From the NCBI RefSeq assembly GCF_047948215.1, contig NC_134455.1:308902147-308966146 (forward strand): a stretch of 64,000 nucleotides of DNA, read 5' to 3'. This stretch comes from Lycorma delicatula (lineage: Eukaryota > Arthropoda > Insecta > Hemiptera > Fulgoridae). Below the pieces are notes generated by a model. The model was not told the DNA's origin and made no database searches. It worked only from the letters and a program-made list of their open reading frames with translations. The translations under genes and the position numbers were made by a program. Shown here piece after piece: positions 1 through 11,053 of this stretch (position 1 is its first letter; each line of letters opens with the position of its first letter).

Positions 1-1140
1 TTGAAAGAAAGGTTTGGGAGAAAAGGAATTACGATGGTGTGCTATACCAAATACTTTAATTCGTTGAAGCATTTGGTAGCGACATAACAAAAGGAGGACT
101 ACCCGCACACTAAGTATATCCATAAACATAGCCTAATAAATTCATGCAAAATAATGGTTTGATAATACACTTCTATAAAAATACACATCTTATGCATGTA
201 AATACGTAACCGTAGATTTTAGAGATAAACAAAAGGATTTAGTAAGAAAGCTTGTGGGGGTCTACATGCATAATAAATGTGGGTGATTAATAAAAAAAAT
301 AATGCAGTTTATTAAGATTATAATCGTGGCATTTAATATATTTATTACAACTGGTTATCCTTGATTTATAAGTAGATAAACAAGCTATATTTATAATAAT
401 TATAAAAAATATATATTTTTTGTATAAATTAAAAAATTAATAAAATTAAGTTTTTGATTAACAAATCACATTAGGCTTTACTGCATCGCAAAAATGTATT
501 TAAATATTATCACACAAGATGAGAACATCAGCTTATTCCTAATACGGTTATTGGTGTAGAGCTTATTAAGGTTGGGCTACTAAACCGCTGAATGAACAGA
601 TAGATCGGATACGGCAGGCGCAACCTGCTTCGCGACCTGTCATTTCAATCCTTGACCTTTATAAAGCCAACGCAATTTTTTTTTAACATAATTAGAATCT
701 TGGTTCAGTGTTGATACAGGCCAACAAACTAAAAAGAAATGACACTGTATTCTATTTAACAGCTGTTCAGCCAATTGAACAAAAAATTATTCAGAATTTC
801 TTGTTTTTGTGGTAAAAAAAAAAAAAATGTATAAAAAAATCTTGTAATTTAAAGGAAAAAGTCACAAATGTAGGACAGCCTGAAATGTAGAAAATAGAAA
901 GTTGTTACAAATTTATACGGCAACTGCAATTTTATTTTTATTCAGTAAAAACAGTCAATTATGTAACACTGACATCACTAATATATTACACTGATGACAA
1001 AAAAAAAATTTAATTTTTCTTTAAGTGTGATGCCATTTCTTGAATTGCTTTTTTTGCAAACATTACAGATGTGCAAATACAATTTTTCTATCACAATTAG
1101 TTTTAATAAATTACGCTTAAAAAAAAATTAGGGAAAATAT
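1..1140. other. AT-rich sequence without a recognisable gene
   Basis: The stretch is AT-rich with several A or T runs. One slightly GC-richer patch near 595-665 has no coding or repeat signature I recognise. The 3' part of the neighbouring pseudogene appears to have been lost here, since no continuation of its C-terminus is visible. Confidence 0.5.
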
Positions 1141-1142
1141 AG

Positions 1143-2800
1143 TTAAAATTTGTAAAATTTATAATTTTGCATGGCCATACTTGTGTTAGAATGAAGTGCC
1201 TTGGTGGAAACATTCACCGTGTTCGTCACTAACGCCCCGAGGTTGTCCGGTAAAAAATCCAGATGTGAGTGGGGTATTTTCAAAGGCATATTACATTCCA
1301 TAGCTCTGTATGAAGCAAGAAGTTGATTAGCAATATCGTAGCAACTGTCGGATTTTTGTTTGCCGAGAAAATTTTGCAAACGTCTTTAAGTGAAGCCTAA
1401 GCTGCACTTTCTACGTTATTTAGCATTGAGTTAAATACATCATCTTTGACTAATTCTCTTATTTGAGGACCAAAAATATAATTTCATTTTTCTTTCACTT
1501 ACATTCGGAAATTTCTGCCTGATGTACAAAAATCCGGGACTATCCTTCTTCTTTGCTTTTACAAAATTTTTCATTAGTCCTAGCTTGATATGGAGAGGAG
1601 GTAAAAATAATATTTTGGGTTCAACTAAGGGCTCATGAATATTATTTTTCCCATTTTGAGTTAAGTTGTCTCGTTTTTTCCACTCTTTGGTTTCATAATG
1701 TTTATCCCTAGCTCGGCTGTTACATTTGCAAAGAAAACACATGTTCTTAGTATAGCCTAACTGCATGCCTAACAAACTGGCTATAATTTTCAAATCATCT
1801 TATATGTTCCAGTGATGTTTTTATAATTTATTTTTTCAAGAATGCCTTTCATCATATCATATGTCTCTTTCAAATTAATACCATAATCGATTGGTATCGA
1901 AGAATATTTGTTACCGTTGTGCAGTAGAACCATTTTTAAACTTTACTTGGACGAATCTATGAAAAGGGCCAGTCCTCAGGTCTATGAACTTGTCCTAAGT
2001 ACAACATAAGCACATCAATATTTGTACAATAAACCAATTTATTTTCATCAATAAAGTTCTGAAAAAGTTCCTTTTTGTCAGCTTTGAATGCCCGAAACTT
2101 TTGTATGTTTTTGAAGTAAATTCCAATCTTGCACTCTTGATCCTAACGGTTCAGGTTCATTTTTTGATAAATTTAAATCCCTAACCAAGTCATTTTCACC
2201 TTGTGGTATAAGAAGTGGCTTATTCAAAGATAATTCAAAATCAAAATTATTGTTGTCTTCTTCATTACTGCCTGATTCTTCATCGCTGCTTTCAAAATAA
2301 ACATTCACAGGTGGCTCAGGAACTGGAATAATTTCACTGTGAGGTACAGGGCTGATTGCAGATTGCAATGAAGGATATTTTACAGTATGTTTAGGTGTTT
2401 TAGATATTGCAGACACACTTGTTAAACTAAAGTAAATGATTCGTTGGTTCACACCAAACCATACGTACACCAAATGGCAAAGCCTTCCGTATACCTTTCA
2501 GCCATTCTCTTAAATATACAGGACAATTAGTGCATACTATATGATGAGCCCACGTCAAATGCCACCAATTTTACACTGAATGTACAAATGATATGCTTTT
2601 TTAATTAAAGGTGTATCGTTTTTTCTATTTGGTTTTACGGTAAACTCAACACATACATAACGAAAGGCATTCACATCATTTACACAATTTCGAGGCACTA
2701 TGACACTGGCACTGTTAACAAAGTTAAGACTGAACAAAATTAATTCATTCCTAAATCCAGTGCTTAATACAAACAACATAGCTGTGTTTTCATCTACATG
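1143..2800 (-). pseudogene. Degenerate copy of a multicopy arthropod gene family of unknown function
   Basis: Reading from about 2800 down to 1150 on the minus strand, conceptual segments follow one another in the order I recall for a protein family found in many copies in insects and spiders. These are an N-terminal part with VPRNCVNDVNAFRYVC, a WAHHIVC.NC zinc-ribbon-like stretch (about 2535-2490), KHTVKYPSLQSA then an acidic serine-rich linker, NDLVRDLNLSK, MVLLHNGNKY (about 1930), FLCKCNSRARDKHYE, LFLPPLHIKLGLMKNFVKA, and SHLDFLPDNLGA followed by GVSDEHGECFHQ in a shifted frame near 1230-1180. At least four frameshifts and several stops separate the pieces, so it cannot encode the whole protein. 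The family's function is not known to me. Its copy number and lack of introns here suggest a mobile or retroposed origin, which is inference. Confidence 0.7.
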
Positions 2801-3630
2801 TTTTGACCTACACAGACATGATTAATCTTGTCCATGAAGGCTCACCTTCAGTATTAGATATGATGTCATAATATGTGAATATGATACGATTTAATTCTTT
2901 GTCTAGTATTTAGTATTTAAACTAAAGTATTTTGTAAACTATTTATAGCTTACAAATTATGTTAACAATGTTAAATAATAAAAAAATGAGCTAACAAAAT
3001 AGAATATAGGAGCTTAAAATGCTAATTATACGTTGAAAAATGAAAAAATCCTTTAATTAATATTTAAAGATTTTTCAAAAATGGTGGATGATAGAAAGAT
3101 TCTGAGTTAATATTCGTTTTCAGCATTAAAAAACAAATTAAAATCATGTATCCCATGTTAGAAAACAAAAATTATGTTTATCAGTGTTATTGAAGGTATG
3201 AAGGAATAAAATATGATTAAATTTTGTAAATTTCTTAAAAACATCTATATGGCCCTACGTTGAAATCATAAAAAGGAGTATTTAAAAAAAATAGTAAATG
3301 TAAACATTGCATTTATATTTTTAGATAACATACAAACATTAAAAATTAAACAAAAAACTTAAAAAAACCCTGCTCTTTAACATAACATAATTACTAATAC
3401 AGGATTATTAAAGAGCGTGCAGGTGACAATTTTGAATATAGTATAATAATATTTTTCTAATTTTTTAAATTTATTTAAACATGTACCATATATCAAATTT
3501 TTGTTCTGGTGAAAAGTATAATTCTTTTTTCAATCTTTTTTAATTTATACTGTATATATTTATACTGTATATATATTTATACAGCCTATGACACTTCTGG
3601 TAAAGTACGGATTCCAATGTGGGTTCATAC
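2801..3630. other. AT-rich sequence with a short TATACTG-type repeat
   Basis: No coding signal is visible. At about 3545-3583 a unit close to TTTATACTGTATATA is repeated two to three times. Otherwise the stretch is unremarkable. Confidence 0.5.
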
Positions 3631-3631
3631 A

Positions 3632-3710
3632 CTAAATCGGTTCAGCCGATGAGCTGGTACGGTGGAACAAACATACATACTGTGTGTCTGTATGTTTGTT
3701 CCACAAACAT
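3632..3710. repeat. Repeat terminus with a perfect 15-bp hairpin
   Basis: The words AATCGGTTCAGCCGAT and GTGGAACAAACATA occur here and again near 4991-5026, which marks both as ends of one interspersed repeat family. Here the terminus is followed at once by its own reverse complement: GTGGAACAAACATAC at 3662-3676 pairs perfectly with 3690-3704 across a 13-nt loop. This looks like two repeat ends meeting in opposite orientation. The family resembles the 3' tails of RTE/CR1-like or related non-autonomous elements, but I cannot assign it. Confidence 0.5.
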
Positions 3711-3779
3711 AAAGGAAGATAATTCAAAATTACCTGCGTAATGGCTTCGACGGCACGTAGCACTTATTAACCTTGCAGC

Positions 3780-3967
3780 AGCCCTGAGAAGGGCCGTTTT
3801 TGTTGTCGATCGGCTTCGACGACTCGTTATAATTTATAACCTTATAAATTACAATATAATAGCCCTAATACGGGCTGTTGTCGTCGAATGTTTTCGAGAG
3901 TTCGTAATTTATAACTTTGTGGTAGTCCTGAAAAGGGCCATTTTTTGCGTTAGTTCTGAGAAGAGCA
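3780..3967 (-). repeat. Four histone-type 3' stem-loops in a degenerate tandem array
   Basis: On the minus strand, 16-nt stem-loops occur at 3967-3952, 3939-3924, 3876-3861 and 3795-3780. The best, GGCCCTTTTCAGGACT followed by ACCACA (3939 downwards), closely matches the animal replication-dependent histone mRNA 3' stem-loop (consensus like GGYYCTTTTCAGRRCC then ACCA). The one at 3795 reads GGCCCTTCTCAGGGCT. Between them the spacer words ATAAATTACGA/ATAACGA, TCGAAGC/TCGAAAA and CGACAAC recur, so the unit was probably duplicated together with its flank. No histone reading frame is visible upstream. Whether these came from a histone locus or belong to a TE is unresolved. Confidence 0.5.
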
Positions 3968-4580
3968 GTTGAGTTCGGAAGCTGGTCTCCGGCGAAGTCG
4001 GGGAGTTGCAGTTCATCCATTGAAATCAGATCTAGCTTCCCCTCAGCGGCAATTGGGTCCCCACTACAGCGTGGCAGTGATGGCTCCCCAGATCACCGCA
4101 GTGTCGGGTCGGCGTTGGTCGTCTTTCGCCGGCGCGGTCGAGGCGGTTCTCCCCGAGCGATCTCACGCCAAGCCGACTCCTGCTGCTGAGTCCGTCAGCC
4201 AGGGCGATTGAAGCCCGCGGAACTGGAGCGGGATGGTAGCGTCTGTGTCCAGCGGCTCCCTCGGCGGGCCGGCCAGGCCTGCTGCTCAGACGGGGATGTT
4301 GGCATCCGCCGGGAGTGGCGGGAAGTTCTTCTGTCTTCTTCCATCTTCTTTTTCTTGGTCTTCTCCAGGTGGTGGTCGACAATGAATTAAACATTCACTC
4401 TCCTGCACGCTCTTTTATTGGAGCCTGAGAGTGGTAGGCCGTAACGCCGCTATGGTGGGAAACCATCTGCGTGGCGGCAGTGACGGTTGTACCAGCGCTT
4501 ACGTATACTGTGCTGCAGCTGACATCTGAGCTGCTACCGTTGTCGTCCGCCGATATTAAATTAGGGGTATGTGGTAACAA
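3968..4580. other. GC-rich island of unknown origin
   Basis: This block is far more GC- and CpG-rich than its surroundings. Open frames of 60-120 codons exist on both strands (for example minus 4394-4032), but they overlap each other and show no domain I recognise. Such open frames are expected by chance in GC-rich DNA. By analogy with the other GC islands in the window it may be the 5' region of a retroelement, or part of an LTR with its promoter. That is a guess. Confidence 0.35.
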
Positions 4581-4689
4581 TATATACACTCTAAATATAT
4601 TACACTCCTTTTTGGGTTGTCATGTAATAAGGTCCATTTCTAAGTATATCAGTTAACTTTTGTTCTGGTTTGGTTCCATAGTGATTTTG

Positions 4690-5060
4690 TATTATACTAG
4701 CAAATACCCTGTTTGAATCTTGAAAGTCGGAAGGTTGTTTGCGAAGATATACCATTTCTGAATAACCGTGATGTGTTAGATCGAGAGTGTACCTAAATGT
4801 AAATGTTAGTCTTCAACCAACACACAAAAACCCCATTTGAATTTTTTAAAATCAGACTAGAATTTGCTGAGATGCTATAAGAGTATCCCATTGAGCCTCC
4901 CAAACCAGCGCACCAGGGGAACCCCGTTTGTTACCAGTTGATGGTGATGATTGATCTAGCCTTGCACGAGGTGCCCGCATCGTACATATAAATCGGTTCA
5001 GCCGATTTATATGTGGAACAAACATAGATATGTATCACGGAGTTCGTTAGAACTTCGTCG
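4690..5060 (+). repeat. Unclassified interspersed repeat
   Basis: It begins with TACTAGCAAATACCCTGTTTGA and ends with AATCGGTTCAGCCGATTTAT plus GTGGAACAAACATA. This layout (a TACTAGC-like start and a CGGTTCAGCCG...ACAAACA tail) is common among non-autonomous repeats of insects. The tail is shared with the repeat end at 3632-3680. I see no coding content. Confidence 0.4.
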
Positions 5061-5829
5061 GTAAGAAGCGACGAAGTCAACGAACTACGTTTACAGTTTT
5101 ATACATGACCTAACCTAACAATGAAATGAAAATGGGGGAAACGTAAGCGTGAAAACATTATATTTCAGTTGAGTTAGGTGGTAATAAATAATACTTTCAA
5201 AAAATACCTCGAATTTTGTTATGGTTTTTCCATTTGATAAACTGCGGGACTCGAATATGCCATTTTGTTCTATTTTTTTAATGTACCTTTATGAATTGCG
5301 CCGCTAGATAGCAGCTCTTGGTAATACTAGGTAGCGTACAAAAACTTGATACTTAAAATAATAAAATTTAAAAGAAAATTTACTTCAGCTTGTTTCAATA
5401 GTAAATGCTGTTACGTAAATGAAAGTACTGAAGATGAAACAATTTTTTTAATTTCCACCACTTTAAAAAAATAAAAATAAACGTACTAGTTTAGAAGAGA
5501 TTATACTAATTTTATTAAAAAAAGGAATAAATAAAACAGAAATAAATTCGACTGGTAAAATCTAATTTAACGATAAAAATCGAAGGTTACATTTACAAAG
5601 TAATAAGTGCAATATTACATCACTGATTTTCGATTCGTAAAGGTCATTGTACTAGTTTTATTAAAAAAGGAAAATTATGGTAAGAAGTGACTGATATGAC
5701 TAACAACAACAAAAATTGGTCGTTAAATTCAATTTGTTTGTTGTTAGGCAATAAATTGTAATAATAACTCCATAAGATAACAATCAGTAATTCATAAAAA
5801 AATAAAAGAACAATCTACCAAAACGCAAT
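5061..5829. other. AT-rich sequence, nothing recognised
   Basis: Apart from a short imperfect hairpin near 5040-5090 (GTTCGTTAGAACTTCGTCG and its partner CGACGAAGTCAACGAAC), I see no gene or repeat. Confidence 0.45.
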
Positions 5830-6446
5830 TATATCAAAAAAAAATTTCAATGAAATTGTAAACTGTACTGTAACATTCTCGCAGATATCATTTCTTCCAC
5901 TTAACAAACAAAATTTCTGTAATATAAATAAAACTGTTTTTAACAAAACGATACTGATATCAAAAAAAAAACGTAAGACACTACATTTCTATTATCAAAA
6001 TCTGTTATTAATTTAACATTTTCTTTAAAAAATGTTAAATATTTTCATTATTATCTATTACATATGTTAGATAAATAGACAATTACAATAATAGATAAAC
6101 AATGTTTAAGCGTTCCATATAATAAGCAAAAAATAAAAATAAAAATTTGTTACAAAACTTTTACCGGCCCGATTTCATTTATATGTAATACATATAACAT
6201 TTACAGAAATAATACAATTCTTAGGATTATTCATTGTTTAATAAATGAAATCGGGCCGGTAAGTGTTATGTAAAACATTTTTATTATTTTTTACTTACCT
6301 TTTTGTTATACCTTTTTTGATATCAATAACGATTTGTGAAAAACAGTTTTATTTATATTACAGAAATTTTTGTTTTTTGAGCTAAAGAAATAATATCTGC
6401 GAGACTCTTACCGTACGGTTTACAATTTCACTGTAATTTTTTTAGG

Positions 6447-6451
<5 letters not shown>
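5830..6451. mobile_element. Long palindromic MITE-like element
   Basis: The left end TATATCAAAAAAAAATTTCA is mirrored by the reverse complement of the right end, TATATCCTAAAAAAATTACA. Arms of at least 140 bp (about 5830-5975 and 6305-6451) share words such as TGAAATTGTAAAC, TCGCAGATAT, TCTGTAATATAAATAAAACT and GATATCAAAAAA in inverted order. At the centre a perfect 22-bp inverted repeat that includes CCGGCCCGATTTCATTT lies at 6161-6182 and 6241-6262. The left arm carries about 130-150 bp more than the right, so it has gained an insertion or the right arm has lost sequence. There is no coding capacity. A foldback/MITE is the best description; the superfamily is unknown. Confidence 0.7.

Positions 6452-6532
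<81 letters not shown>
6449..6532. repeat. (AT)n/(CA)n microsatellite
   Basis: A short AT run passes directly into about 35 CA dinucleotides with a few CATA interruptions at the right end. Confidence 0.95.
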
Positions 6533-6859
6533 ATACTTATATCCCAAATACACTCCTTTATGAGCAGTAGTATAAAAACTGTAATTTCACACAAGGTTCT
6601 AGGCAATTACTTAGAAATATTTTTAAAAACCTGAAACCACAAAATGTAAAAAAATAGTTTTAATTTAGTTGTGTTAATTTTAGAACTTTTTTGACAGAAG
6701 GGTTGAAGTTTGTGAGGAATTCATTATTTATTTTGAAACAGAACTTCATTTCTCTAGCTCAGTGAGATAGTTTGATGAAGCATGCTTCAAAATGGATTTA
6801 AACGTTATATTGTGATTATTTATCTAATGAAAATACTTACGTAATTATGGAGAAGGAAT

Positions 6860-7120
6860 TCAATGAACCGGAAAGTTCATATTTGGTGTGGGATCATAAA
6901 AGTGGAACCATATTTCTTTTGCGTTGTTGGTTCTGCACTATTAAACGACCATTTTTCATGTTTGACAATTTGGAACATATGTTACATTATGATTTTTAAG
7001 TTAGAAATTATGGACAGGACAGTGAGAACAACGTTCGTGTGATTTGACACCTTTTGACTTTTTTGTTTTTGGGAATCGTCAAATATCTTGAATTTTTTCA
7101 AGCTATAGATTAAAATTCAA
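6860..7120 (+). pseudogene. Tc1/mariner-type transposase fossil (catalytic part)
   Basis: Plus-strand translation gives NRKVHIWCGI (from about 6860), which matches the stretch that follows the first catalytic aspartate in IS630/Tc1-mariner transposases (typically KV.VWC.I...). About 190 bp further on, near 7032-7085, another frame reads RSCDLTPFDFFVFGNRQI, matching the SPDLTPLDFFLWG block with the last catalytic aspartate. The HDGA/QQDGA block between them is not recognisable, and stops and frameshifts abound. It is an old, inactive copy. Confidence 0.6.
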
Positions 7121-7129
7121 TTGGTTTTA

Positions 7130-8500
7130 CTAATATGAACAAAATGTTACTTTAAAAAATTTGTATGTAATTCAGAGGTTAAATGCCGCTACTTATGCGT
7201 AAGAGCGAAAGATGGCATTTTGAATATTTCCTTGATGGGTATTAAACGTATAACAATACAACCTTCTTTGTTTACGTTTACTTATTAATGGCCTAATTTA
7301 GGAAAACTGATAATTATGCTACCCAATATTTTGATTTATTTAATTCTTTATTCATTATTAATATTATCTTTACGAGTTAAAGGTTGCTCAACAGATCTAT
7401 GTTAACATGTTATTGAGTGAGAGAATTAGGCATTGTTATTCCTCAGAAGTAATCTGAAAAATAATGAAGCCAGCATCAGCGACAAAGTTAGTAATTTTTC
7501 TGAACTATACTTTCAATTAAATAAATCACCTTCAATTTTTTTGTATAGTTACCTTGATTGAAGAAATATTTTTCCAATTTAAATTTGCCTATAACATAGG
7601 CCTTCATTAAAAAACTAATCGGTATTTTTAAGGTCGAGTAGATAATTTTTTTCAAAAAATTATTTTTAATATGGCTTCTTACAATGTTCAGGAATAATAT
7701 TTTTGTAAAAAAAACATCCTACCTCCATAAACTAAAATCCATTTTGTGTCCGGGTCCAATGTTAAAATTATCAACAGTAAAATAATTTTACATATAAATA
7801 ATTTTAATAATTATTTTTAAAATTTTACGCAATTATTAAAATTATTATACGCGCGCACACTCATGTATACTTCCATTCTCATAGACGTTGTAAGTATTCT
7901 TTTCTCAGTTTTAAATCGGGGAACTAGAAAATAAAGAAAACATGAAAACTGAGTGTTGATGTTTTGACCAATAGCTATAAATTATTTCCCTCTCATATCA
8001 CAATCGGAAAATTTAAAGTACATACAGAGTGTACCACGAAGGTCTTATAATCTATTCGTAACCGTGACTTTTATAGTCTATAATACTCGTGAAAATAATG
8101 GAAAATGTTCATAAATATATGTCGTAAAATGCTTCATTTGCAAATTACGGCTAGTGAAAAATTCCTCTCTGATTTCAGCTACCCCGGTGAGATAAGGTCG
8201 TACTGAAATTTTTACGTCGTTAATTAAGGAGCACAATTATGGTCTTTGACCTGAAAAATCTAATAAAATATGTCCAAGAATCGTATTTACAGTAGTTTTT
8301 AAGAAATCTTATGTGAAATCCAATAAATTGGGGTAAACCCGTTTTTCATGTTTAACGTACAATAAATTGGTTAAACGGGAAATAAACTCGTAAAACTTTT
8401 TAACAAAACTTATAGAGAATTTAATTTTGAAGAAAATGGTTTAAGATAAGTGGAACAAAACAAAATAAGCTACAAAAATTAGAAATTTTATTTAGAAACA
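7130..8500. other. AT-rich sequence with one candidate repeat
   Basis: No gene is visible. The block from CAGAGTGTACCACGAAGG (about 8025) to about 8390 is slightly less AT-rich and starts like the CAGAGTG-type repeats at 22451 and 39018, so it may be an interspersed repeat. No second copy is present in the window to confirm this. Confidence 0.35.
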
Positions 8501-8511
8501 GTACACTAGAC

Positions 8512-8859
8512 CAGGCATGGCTAACATCCGGCCCGAGGGTCGGATCCGGCCCGTGTAATGAATTTATGCGGCCCGCGAAAAATTTTTCAGTATTAGCTTT
8601 TTTTATAAGCAATTGAATAATAGAAAATAAGGAAATTTAAAAAAAAATTGCCAAGAAATATTTTGTAATCTTCAACTCAACTTATATTTGTGAACAAACT
8701 TTTTTTTTGATGAATCTATATAAAAGTACAAAAAATTTAATAATAAAATTTTGTTTACTTAAATGAATCGTTTTTTTTTTTTTAATTTTAATATTTCATT
8801 CGGCCTGTGAAAAAAGTTTTTCCAATTCGACCCGGAGGCAAAAATTTTGGCCAAACCTG
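8512..8859. mobile_element. Non-autonomous hAT element with 8-bp target-site duplication
   Basis: The 348-bp element starts CAGGCATGGCTAAC and ends GGCCAAACCTG; the reverse complement of the end, CAGGTTTGGCC, pairs with the start as a short imperfect terminal inverted repeat. CACTAGAC stands directly before it (8504-8511) and directly after it (8860-8867), an exact 8-bp target duplication as expected for hAT. The termini resemble the CAGGGGTGGCCAA.../GGCCCGCGGGCC ends of many animal hAT elements, with GGCCCG words near both ends. There is no transposase; it would depend on an enzyme supplied by another copy. Confidence 0.8.
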
Positions 8860-8869
8860 CACTAGACCA

Positions 8870-9984
8870 ATACTTAATATGATAATTGTAATCGAATAAT
8901 TATATAATTTAAGTTCTTTTTAAAAGGATGGATTGTCATCCTCGATTGAACCTGCAGCCGAAGATAGGTACAGCACATGTAATGTACAAAAAATTTTTAA
9001 ACGAAGGCTCTTCTCAGATATTTTTCAACTTTGAAAATACAAATTTATAACTTGCTAAGAAACTATAGTGAACTACGTTTATTTTTCTAATATTGAAAAA
9101 AGAAAATGGCAAATAAAAAAATGAAGTCCCGATTCACATAAATATTGCTCCATTATTGATGCGCATTCACTTAATTATTAACTACTCTATTTTTTTTTAC
9201 TCTGAAGTTTAAGCATCCAAGTCCGACTTAGACCTAGTGTAACAATTAAAATGCGAAATGGATGTCGTTCTCAATCCTCTCATTTGTTATAGATTGCGTA
9301 AACAAATTGGCTAACAGAAGACTAAAAGGTGATCGAATGTGATTTGAAGTTCACCACTTGTTGCGCATCCTTCCGTAAAAATGAGGTAACGTATTCTTTT
9401 TCCCTTTTTTATAATCGTTTGGTTTTAACTCTATTTAGGCTAGAAATCGTTTAGGAAGAAGCATGGCCGTATTATATGACAATATTAACTTTTGGTTAGT
9501 AATTAATTGCACCAGTGTCTTAACTCGATAAAATTTTGAATTACGATTTCATTTTGCAATATTTTTTCTTTACCCTCCAGCTTTTTTACATTAAACTAAC
9601 CTAAACTCATACCCAAGAATTTTCCTACATAAAACGTCTTTTTAACTTAATTTTTTATCTTACTTACGGGTGAACTGAATAGAACATTTTCCTGTAACAT
9701 AATGTAATGTGTATGCATAGGGTGAAAACCCTCACATAACAAACAGTACTAAATTAATCAACAGGCTTAATTAATTCCGAGTTGGTCACACTATATCATC
9801 ATTACGTTTATCATGCATGTGCTATCTGTATCTTACCTATGATTCTAATTTTAAGTAGCTTAAGGCCTACATATTTTGTGCACTTTATTAATAACTGGTA
9901 ATTATTTACTTCAATCTTCGTAGCGTTTTTAATTTAAGATTTTTTCAGTCAAAACCGTATACGGTTTAAACTCATTTCAAAAAC
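8870..9984. other. AT-rich sequence, nothing recognised
   Basis: There is no coding frame of note, no inverted repeat, and no similarity to other parts of the window that I could see. Confidence 0.45.
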
Positions 9985-9988
9985 ATAC

Positions 9989-11053
9989 TGTCGCGTGTTC
10001 GCGGCTCGATCAGGTGAGTGAGTTGAAAATGAGTGACAGTTGAAAATGTTTATATAATTACAATTTATTAGTTAAAGAACGTAAGTAAAACAGGACAAAT
10101 CAATAATAATAAACAACTCACAACAATAATTAGAATAACAACAATAATGGAAACAGCAAACAATAATAATAAATGTCAATAATAAGAAAATAATAATTGT
10201 AGTAATCACAACCACAGCAACAACAACAATAATAATATTAATAATAATAACAAAGAGTGATTACATACAAAACAGAATTTAAAGAAATCGTCAGGTTTAA
10301 TTCGCAGGTACTTAAATATAATTTACTCCCATTGACAAAAGACATTTGTGTGACCGCTAGTCTTAACACTTTTAACCACACTAGTCTTGTATTAACAGCA
10401 ATAGTGCAATAGATAAGAAAAATATAAAGTTCTTTTACTGCAAATTCCTTTGTTCACAAATAAAACTACCCTGACAATTAATGAATGAAATTTAGTACAT
10501 TATCTCTTTCACTTATAGTGTTAACAGTTAGTCACCGAACCACTTCTTATTTTCATGTATTGGAATTACTTGCGACGTCACTTGAATCGCGTCGAACTTA
10601 ATTCACTAGAAATTCATTCCTCCACTGACCTCCTCGCAGAATATTCTCTCTTCAAATTTGCATAACTTCTCTATCGTACCACTCTCGCAGACTCTCCTGG
10701 CATACTCACATTTTGTAGAACTAACTTCAACTGGTCTTCTCCGGAATATTTATACTTCTAACCGCTTTACCTGCCGCACCAAATCCAACTCGAAGAGTGA
10801 GAATGATCATCCGCCCTCATATATTCCCTGAAATTCCTACCCTGATCCTGTAACTCTTCTCGTGGAAGAACACTTGTTTAAGTGTGTCAGTGGGCAGTAT
10901 TACAAAGGACGATTATTAAACGGATCTGTTACCTTTACTAAAAGAGTTTCTTTTAGCTCCTTTCTGGATTCCTCTCATTAGTATATATTCTACTACTTTC
11001 TTCTTAATTGGTAGGAATCCGTTGCTCAGGTCCGTTATACCGGTCTTGTTACA
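9989..11053 (-). mobile_element. Probable solo LTR of a retrotransposon
   Basis: The 1065-bp block runs from TGTCGCG to GTTACA. In the minus orientation it therefore starts TGTAAC and ends CGCGACA, the TG...CA form of LTRs. The 4-bp word ATAC lies directly before (9985-9988) and directly after it (11054-11057), as in Ty3/gypsy insertions. On the minus strand a TATA-like AGTATAAATATTCC near 10765-10750 could be its promoter. No internal gag-pol region adjoins it, so recombination between two LTRs is the likely history. I chose these bounds from the TG/CA ends and the short TSD. With only 4 bp, chance agreement is possible. Confidence 0.55.
10078..10260. repeat. (AAT/CAA)-rich low-complexity tract
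   Basis: Interrupted AATAAT, CAACAA and AACAATAAT runs lie inside the probable LTR. Confidence 0.8.

Noticed and set aside
3969..4394. Overlapping frames of 80 and 120 codons on opposite strands in the GC-rich island
   Set aside because: They overlap each other, have no recognisable domain and are expected by chance in GC-rich DNA.
10000..11053. Host gene promoter or 5'UTR for the CAA/AAT-rich block
   Set aside because: No downstream coding exon was found, and the TG...CA ends with flanking ATAC favour an LTR.
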